Positions 7,256-10,533 of a stretch of 10,533 bases of DNA are shown piece by piece; position 1 is the stretch's first letter; each line of letters begins with the position of its first letter. The notes under the pieces were generated by a model that was given only the letters and a program-made list of their open reading frames with translations, did not search any database and was not told where the DNA came from. Position numbers and translations under genes: made by a program. The stretch lies in contig JAPYPM010000069.1 of the NCBI GenBank assembly GCA_029937635.1, positions 1 through 10,533 of the forward strand, given 5' to 3'. Source of the stretch: Nitrospinaceae bacterium. Its GTDB lineage: Bacteria; Nitrospinota; Nitrospinia; Nitrospinales; VA-1.

Positions 7256-8243
7256 TTTTTTCTTCTCCTAAATAACGAAACCATTTTTCTGTTGCCTTTT
7301 CGATGGATGCAGGCTCCCAAACTGGCGCCTCTCGCCAATCATTCATATGCTCAAGCATTTGCCGGACACCTTCATCAAAAGAAACTTTGGCTTTCCAGCC
7401 TAAAAGAGTCCAAATTTTACTTACATCGGCAAAGGTGCAATCAGGTTCACCAGGGCGTTTCGGGATATAGACGATTTCCCCTCCCAGAAGTTTCACCAGT
7501 TCATTAACGCTATAATGGTTTCCACCTCCAACATTCATACATTCACCCGAAACATCAGACTCTGCTGCACAGATAAATGCTTCTGCAACATCAGTAACAA
7601 AAGTAAAGTCCCTTGTTTGAGTTCCATCTCCAACAACAGTAAAAGGTTTACCGTGATTTTTTTGTGCCAGAAAAACACCAAAGACGGCACCATACGTTCC
7701 AGAAGTTCGTGAACGCGGACCGTACACATTGAATAAGCGAAGAGCAACCGCAGGAAGTTTGTAAATTTGCTCCCAATGCATTACCAATTCTTCCCCCATA
7801 TATTTAGTCAGGGCATAGGGATATTGAGGATTAATCGGGGTAGCTTCAGGTGTGGGATAAATATCAGGAACACCATAACTCGAAGAGGAGGCCGCATAAA
7901 CAAACCTCTTGACCTCAGCAGCTTGAGCAAATTCCAATGCATTTAGCGTCCCTTCAACATTAGCACTGAAATAGGCACTGGGGTTTTCGATCGAAGGAAC
8001 AATATCAGCCAATCCGGCTAAATGAAAAACCCAATCAACTCCTTCAAAGCAGGGTTCAAGTGCATTGCGGTCGCAAATATCGACCTCCATAAAAATCAGA
8101 TTTTCGTGGATAGGCAGGTTTTCCTTACGACCGCAGGCTAAATTATCTACCACCGTTACTCGATGTCCGCGGGCCAACAATGCCTCTATCAAATGACTGC
8201 CTATAAATCCCGCTCCGCCAGTCACCAATGCATTTTTATTCAT
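7242..8243 (-). CDS. NAD-dependent epimerase/dehydratase, extended SDR (NDP-sugar 4-epimerase-like)
   Basis: A 333-residue extended short-chain dehydrogenase/reductase. The Rossmann motif is TGGAGFIGSH (8-17), D33 in VVDNL fits NAD preference, and the active site has an ASSSSYG serine cluster (118-124) with YALTK (Y143, K147). LRLFNVYGPR and VGDGTQTRDFTFVTDV are typical of the GalE, WbpP and RmlB-like group. DNLACGRKENL near the nucleotide site is of the UDP-hexose epimerase type and not clearly of the HldD type. It would epimerise or oxidise an NDP-sugar at C4, substrate unknown. It starts at ATG 8243, 12 nt after the radical SAM gene; no Shine-Dalgarno sequence is visible, so it may depend on translational coupling. 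Its end overlaps the isomerase gene. The last 30 residues, with WEPASIEKATEKWFRYL, extend past the usual SDR core. Confidence 0.92.
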   Translation of the reverse strand: MNKNALVTGGAGFIGSHLIEALLARGHRVTVVDNLACGRKENLPIHENLIFMEVDICDRNALEPCFEGVDWVFHLAGLADIVPSIENPSAYFSANVEGTLNALEFAQAAEVKRFVYAASSSSYGVPDIYPTPEATPINPQYPYALTKYMGEELVMHWEQIYKLPAVALRLFNVYGPRSRTSGTYGAVFGVFLAQKNHGKPFTVVGDGTQTRDFTFVTDVAEAFICAAESDVSGECMNVGGGNHYSVNELVKLLGGEIVYIPKRPGEPDCTFADVSKIWTLLGWKAKVSFDEGVRQMLEHMNDWREAPVWEPASIEKATEKWFRYLGEEKNVIR

Positions 8244-8255
8244 TTTTAAAACGGG

Positions 8256-9422
8256 CTAAATAAAGTTTACGTGAGAAACAGGATCTTCTTTCAGTCTAAA
8301 TAGAAAACGGTTGGGTTCATCCATGCGACAGTTTTTCCGGCAATCTTTTAAATCCAACTCTTTAAGAACAAAATTGACGTTTTTTCGCCGTTTTTCTCCT
8401 TCCCATACATTCTGAAAAGAAAGTTCGTTTATATTGCCATATTCAAAACGAGGGTCCAAAAGATGATCTCTACATCCGTACACAGCCCCACTGGCCATTA
8501 CGTAGGCTAAAAGGAAGGGTGTTGAATAGCATGTGGTATAACCTCGACCACCATCAGAGTTATACTTATTTATCGAATTTTCCCGAAATATGATTTTAAA
8601 TTTATCTGTATTCCATTCATCTAACTGTTCGCCAATATTTACATAAGGCGAATAATCGATCGTAGCATATTTCTTATTATGACTCATTTCAACATGAGAG
8701 TAAGGCTTAATCACCAAGTAATCGACATTCAATTCATCTCGGCAAAGTCGAGCAAGCTCCTCGATTTCGTCAGCGTTTTCTGGGAGCAATAAGGTTTGCA
8801 CCCCAATTGTGGAAGTAAGATTCTGATCTCGTTTGAACCGGGTAGCCTGAGCGATATTCTCAATTACTTTATCAAAGTCTCGTTCCTTAGTCTGATGAAT
8901 TTTTGCATAGGTTGCGGGCGTTCCAGCATTGACAGAAAGCTTGACCCAACGAGTCAAAGGGAGAGAGGATTTGATAAAAGCTTCATCCATTTGGGTGCCA
9001 TTGGTAGTGAACGAGATATCGATACCAGCATCATGTGTTGCTTGTACAATTTCGTTGATCTTTTTGTGCAACAAAGGTTCTCCTTCTCCAGCATACATAA
9101 TGCTTTTGACTCCCAATGAACCCATTTCCTTCAGACGCTCTCTTAATACTTCATAGTCTAAGGAAATCGATTTATATCCAATATAATCGACACCGCAAAA
9201 GGTACAGCGGTGGTTGCAGGCCCCAACTGGAGATACCTCTATGTATATTGGATAGATGCTTTTGGACTTTTCCCAATCGTCTCCGGCATCTAATAATTGG
9301 GCAACTCTTTGTGGATGATAGGCCAGTTTATGGCCATCTATAGCGTAATTATCTGACATATTGACTGTAGGTTGAATAAGAGCGGTATTTCTGCGATCTC
9401 TGGGCAAGTTATTAAACCGCAT
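8256..9422 (-). CDS. Radical SAM protein with SPASM-like C-terminal cysteine cluster
   Basis: A 388-residue protein and the first gene of the operon. The radical SAM cluster motif is CNHRCTFC (C69, C73, C76; CX3CX2C), preceded by YIEVSPVGA and followed by the SAM-binding GEGEP (112-116). The C-terminal part has C298, C317, C361 and C365, enough to hold an auxiliary iron-sulfur cluster as in SPASM or twitch domains. The region GNINELSFQNVWEGEKRR is the usual SPASM signature between cysteines. It probably catalyses a radical reaction on a sugar or sugar nucleotide, such as epimerisation, dehydration or C-C bond chemistry; a peptide substrate is less likely because no precursor peptide is near. 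The ATG at 9422 has only AAAGA upstream. An ATG at residue 22 (MSDNYAIDGHKL) begins where similarity to related enzymes usually starts and is a real alternative. Confidence 0.92.
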   Translation of the reverse strand: MRFNNLPRDRRNTALIQPTVNMSDNYAIDGHKLAYHPQRVAQLLDAGDDWEKSKSIYPIYIEVSPVGACNHRCTFCGVDYIGYKSISLDYEVLRERLKEMGSLGVKSIMYAGEGEPLLHKKINEIVQATHDAGIDISFTTNGTQMDEAFIKSSLPLTRWVKLSVNAGTPATYAKIHQTKERDFDKVIENIAQATRFKRDQNLTSTIGVQTLLLPENADEIEELARLCRDELNVDYLVIKPYSHVEMSHNKKYATIDYSPYVNIGEQLDEWNTDKFKIIFRENSINKYNSDGGRGYTTCYSTPFLLAYVMASGAVYGCRDHLLDPRFEYGNINELSFQNVWEGEKRRKNVNFVLKELDLKDCRKNCRMDEPNRFLFRLKEDPVSHVNFI

Positions 9423-9448
9423 TCTTTTATTGGAGTTTAAACCTTGCT

Positions 9449-9458
9449 GCTACCGGAG
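9449..9458 (-). promoter_or_regulatory. ops/JUMPstart-like element (CTCCGGTAGC)
   Basis: On the minus strand CTCCGGTAGC lies 27 nt upstream of the radical SAM ATG, in the leader of a polysaccharide operon. The enterobacterial ops core is GGCGGTAG and the JUMPstart first half is CTCTGGTAGC. The match is 9 of 10 to the latter and 6 of 8 to the former. In enterobacteria this element recruits the NusG paralogue RfaH; whether such a factor exists here is unknown, and a chance match is possible. Confidence 0.25.
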
Positions 9459-9497
9459 ATAACTGAGATAAAAAATGACCGCATTGTTGATTTAAAG

Positions 9498-9553
9498 TTC
9501 GCCAACAAGGTCAAAAACGGATTTCCATTGAATATTATAACGCTTGTTGCGAA
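9498..9553. repeat. Imperfect inverted repeat, 11-bp arms with one bulged base
   Basis: TTCGCCAACAAG at 9498-9509 pairs with CTTGTTGCGAA at 9543-9553 with a single bulged C; the loop is 33 nt. A further TTGTTG at 9484-9489 could instead pair with CAACAA at 9503-9508. The loop contains the TATAAT of the minus-strand promoter candidate, so the dyad could be an operator. It has no following T run, so it is not an intrinsic terminator. Confidence 0.4.
9534..9539 (-). promoter_or_regulatory. Candidate -10 box (TATAAT) for the polysaccharide operon
   Basis: A perfect TATAAT reads on the minus strand about 110 nt before the first ATG. No good TTGACA-like -35 box is found at 16-18 nt, so the call rests on the -10 box and on its place upstream of the first operon gene. 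In AT-rich DNA such hexamers occur often by chance. Confidence 0.25.
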
Positions 9554-9670
9554 TCATACTATCTTCAAGTCCTGCCGAGCCAAAAAGGTTGTTTTAACTC
9601 AAGAATAATAATAAATCATAACCGACCATCCCCCTAGCAGGTGTAAGAGTTTAGTCGTCAAGATGAGAGA

Positions 9671-9833
9671 ATGATACAACAAACAGCGTCCTTCTTCAAG
9701 TTGGCAAGGGCTCTTGTTACCCCGTCGAAACTTGGCCTTGGTCGCTGAATATGGTGCAGTGAATTTCCAGAAAGGAATGTTGAAAGGGCTTACGAAAAAG
9801 AATCCGTGGATTTACAGCAATAATTTTCCTTAA
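9671..9833 (+). other. Short open frames of unknown origin, possibly decayed coding DNA
   Basis: Two overlapping frames are open here. One runs from ATG 9671 for 25 codons (MIQQTASFFKLARALV...). The other is open from 9675 to the TAA at 9831-9833 (52 codons) without a convincing start. The segment is richer in GC than its surroundings and looks protein-like, and it directly precedes the decayed acyltransferase. I recognise no family in either reading. It could be an upstream part of the same pseudogene or an unrelated remnant. Confidence 0.2.
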
Positions 9834-10052
9834 GAAATATTCAACGAGAATAAATAAAGAAAATCTTCTCTTCGCGATGCCAGTATTCTAGCCTTTTCCT
9901 GGAATTTTCATATCGAGAGAATAACGCAACTTTAAGTTATCGAATCGGTTATTGTCCCTGAGATTAAATTAGGTCAAGGTTTAATCATTAACACTAATTC
10001 CTCTGTGGATAACAAAAGTTTTCTAGAATCGAGAGTATCTTCAGGTGTATAA
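9830..10052 (+). pseudogene. Decayed NeuD/PglD-like hexapeptide-repeat sugar O-acyltransferase
   Basis: Translation in two frames gives pieces that line up in order with NeuD-family acyltransferases. In one frame 9908-9949 reads SYRENNATLSYRIG, like the usual 'PSAYIS.NATIG..' segment. After a shift of frame near 9948, 9948-10046 reads VIVPEIKLGQGLIINTNSS and then VDNKSFLE, like 'VVFPGVKIGKGCIINTNASVDHDC.I'. Upstream, NIQRE and IKKIF in the first frame resemble the N..R..I.KKI helix before the repeats, with a TAA between them. At least one frameshift and two stops break the gene, and the C-terminal repeats are not recognisable after 10052. NeuD-type enzymes acetylate amino sugars in surface glycan pathways. 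It is on the opposite strand to the operon and points toward the glycosyltransferase gene. Confidence 0.6.
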
Positions 10053-10215
10053 TGAAGCAAGTATTTTTGGAAAAGTATTAAACGTGGAATAAGGTCATAT
10101 TACACTTTTAACTAAATTTTTCGATCGTTTTCTTGCCATCCAACTGGAAGATTACCACAAAAATCAACTAGCATTTTAACAAACTCCCAAAAGCTAAGAT
10201 GTCCTGGAGCTGTCC

Positions 10216-10533
10216 TTGAAACAATCAATCAAATCTGTTGGGTCATCAAAATTCACTATTATTATACACACATATAATCGCCCTGAATTTCTGAGACAAA
10301 CTGTATACGCCGTATTAGAGCAAACATACGATAACCTAGAAATCATTCTAATAAACAATGGGGCAACTATAAAAACAAGAGAACTTTTGCATGAGCTTGA
10401 AGGTAAGGATAAAAGAGTAAGGCTTTTGAATTTTACAGAAAATCAATACAGCCCTTCGGATCCTCACAAGATGATTGATGTTTGCTTTAATTCAGCTCTT
10501 GAAATGTCTACAGGAAATTATATTTGGCACCAA
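10216..10533 (+). CDS. Family 2 glycosyltransferase, partial (C-terminus beyond right edge)
   Basis: The first 106 residues of a GT-A fold, family 2 type glycosyltransferase are visible. KFTIIIHTYNRPEFLRQTV (about 12-30) is the usual opening strand and helix, VLEQTYDNLEIILINNGA follows with NNG where most members have DDG, and ALEMSTGNYIWHQ at the window's end leads toward the expected metal-binding DD/DxD motif, which is not in the window. It would transfer a sugar from an NDP donor onto a growing glycan at the inner membrane face. The likely start is TTG at 10216, 6 nt after GGAG; a TAA at 10195 limits any longer form and there is no ATG near the N-terminus. A TATAAT at 10048-10053 could be its -10 box but lies in the pseudogene remnant. 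It is divergent from the operon. Confidence 0.85.
   Translation, partial: MKQSIKSVGSSKFTIIIHTYNRPEFLRQTVYAVLEQTYDNLEIILINNGATIKTRELLHELEGKDKRVRLLNFTENQYSPSDPHKMIDVCFNSALEMSTGNYIWHQ

Larger units (their letters stand above)
9423..9670. other. Upstream region of the minus-strand operon; no gene seen
   Basis: I find no plausible coding sequence on either strand here. It holds an ops/JUMPstart-like element close to the first gene, a TATAAT on the minus strand, and an inverted repeat, each listed separately. No terminator-like hairpin with a T run is visible. Confidence 0.6.

Noticed and set aside
7242..8243. ADP-heptose 6-epimerase (HldD) as the identity of the SDR
   Set aside because: The heptose context invites it, but the DNLACGRKENL and VGDGTQTRDFTFV segments look like the UDP-hexose 4-epimerase group, so only a general SDR call is supported.
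8796..9119. Plus-strand open frame of 107 codons
   Set aside because: It is antisense to the radical SAM gene core, has no ribosome binding site or domain, and is best seen as a shadow frame.
10004..10012. Perfect DnaA box (TTATCCACA on the minus strand)
   Set aside because: It is a single copy with no origin-like cluster or dnaA/dnaN neighbour, and the bases are explained by the conserved SVD codons of the decayed acyltransferase.
1..10533. tRNA, rRNA, CRISPR array or insertion sequence
   Set aside because: I saw no regularly spaced repeats, no transposase-like protein with terminal repeats, and no tRNA-like segments; the non-coding DNA is limited to the 790 bp gap and short spacers.

Overview
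The window looks like part of a surface-polysaccharide (O-antigen or capsule type) biosynthesis locus from an AT-rich Gram-negative bacterium. The basis is content: heptose-pathway-like enzymes, a glycosyltransferase, a sugar-nucleotide epimerase, and a methyltransferase, LIC12192-family protein and 2OG-Fe(II) oxygenase group of the kind found in 'sporadic carbohydrate clusters'; the family name comes from a Leptospira interrogans locus. The species cannot be told from the window, and Leptospira itself is not implied.

Layout. Nine genes lie head to tail on the minus strand from 9422 down to the left edge, with short gaps or overlaps (largest gap 69 nt), so they probably form one operon. In transcription order they are: a radical SAM protein with extra C-terminal cysteines (9422-8256); an extended SDR NDP-sugar epimerase (8243-7242); a GmhA-like SIS phosphosugar isomerase (7255-6680); a nucleotidyltransferase-PfkB kinase fusion with HldE domains in reversed order (6670-5147); a HAD phosphatase-APH-type kinase fusion (5106-3424); transketolase N-terminal subunit (3427-2606); transketolase C-terminal subunit (2602-1658); a 2OG-Fe(II) oxygenase (1588-776); an LIC12192-family protein (776-357); and a class I methyltransferase cut by the left edge (338-1). 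That is ten coding sequences, nine complete and one partial.

From 9423 to 10215 there is about 790 bp without an intact gene. It holds the operon's upstream region (a weak promoter candidate, a dyad and an ops/JUMPstart-like GGTAGC element) and, on the plus strand, the decayed remains of a NeuD/PglD-like hexapeptide-repeat acyltransferase. A family 2 glycosyltransferase begins on the plus strand at 10216 and runs off the right edge.

How the genes may work together (inference). A two-subunit transketolase could supply sedoheptulose 7-phosphate. The SIS protein could isomerise it to a heptose 7-phosphate. The kinase, phosphatase and nucleotidyltransferase domains could turn that into an NDP-heptose, which the SDR, radical SAM enzyme, oxygenase and methyltransferase then modify. 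This would be a nearly self-contained route from central carbon intermediates to a decorated heptose-like sugar. An alternative is that the transketolase adds a two-carbon ketol unit to a sugar nucleotide, giving a branched sugar. Another striking point is the junction between the two transketolase genes: they share one reading frame across a TGA, and the second gene seems to start at an ATT codon behind a strong Shine-Dalgarno sequence.
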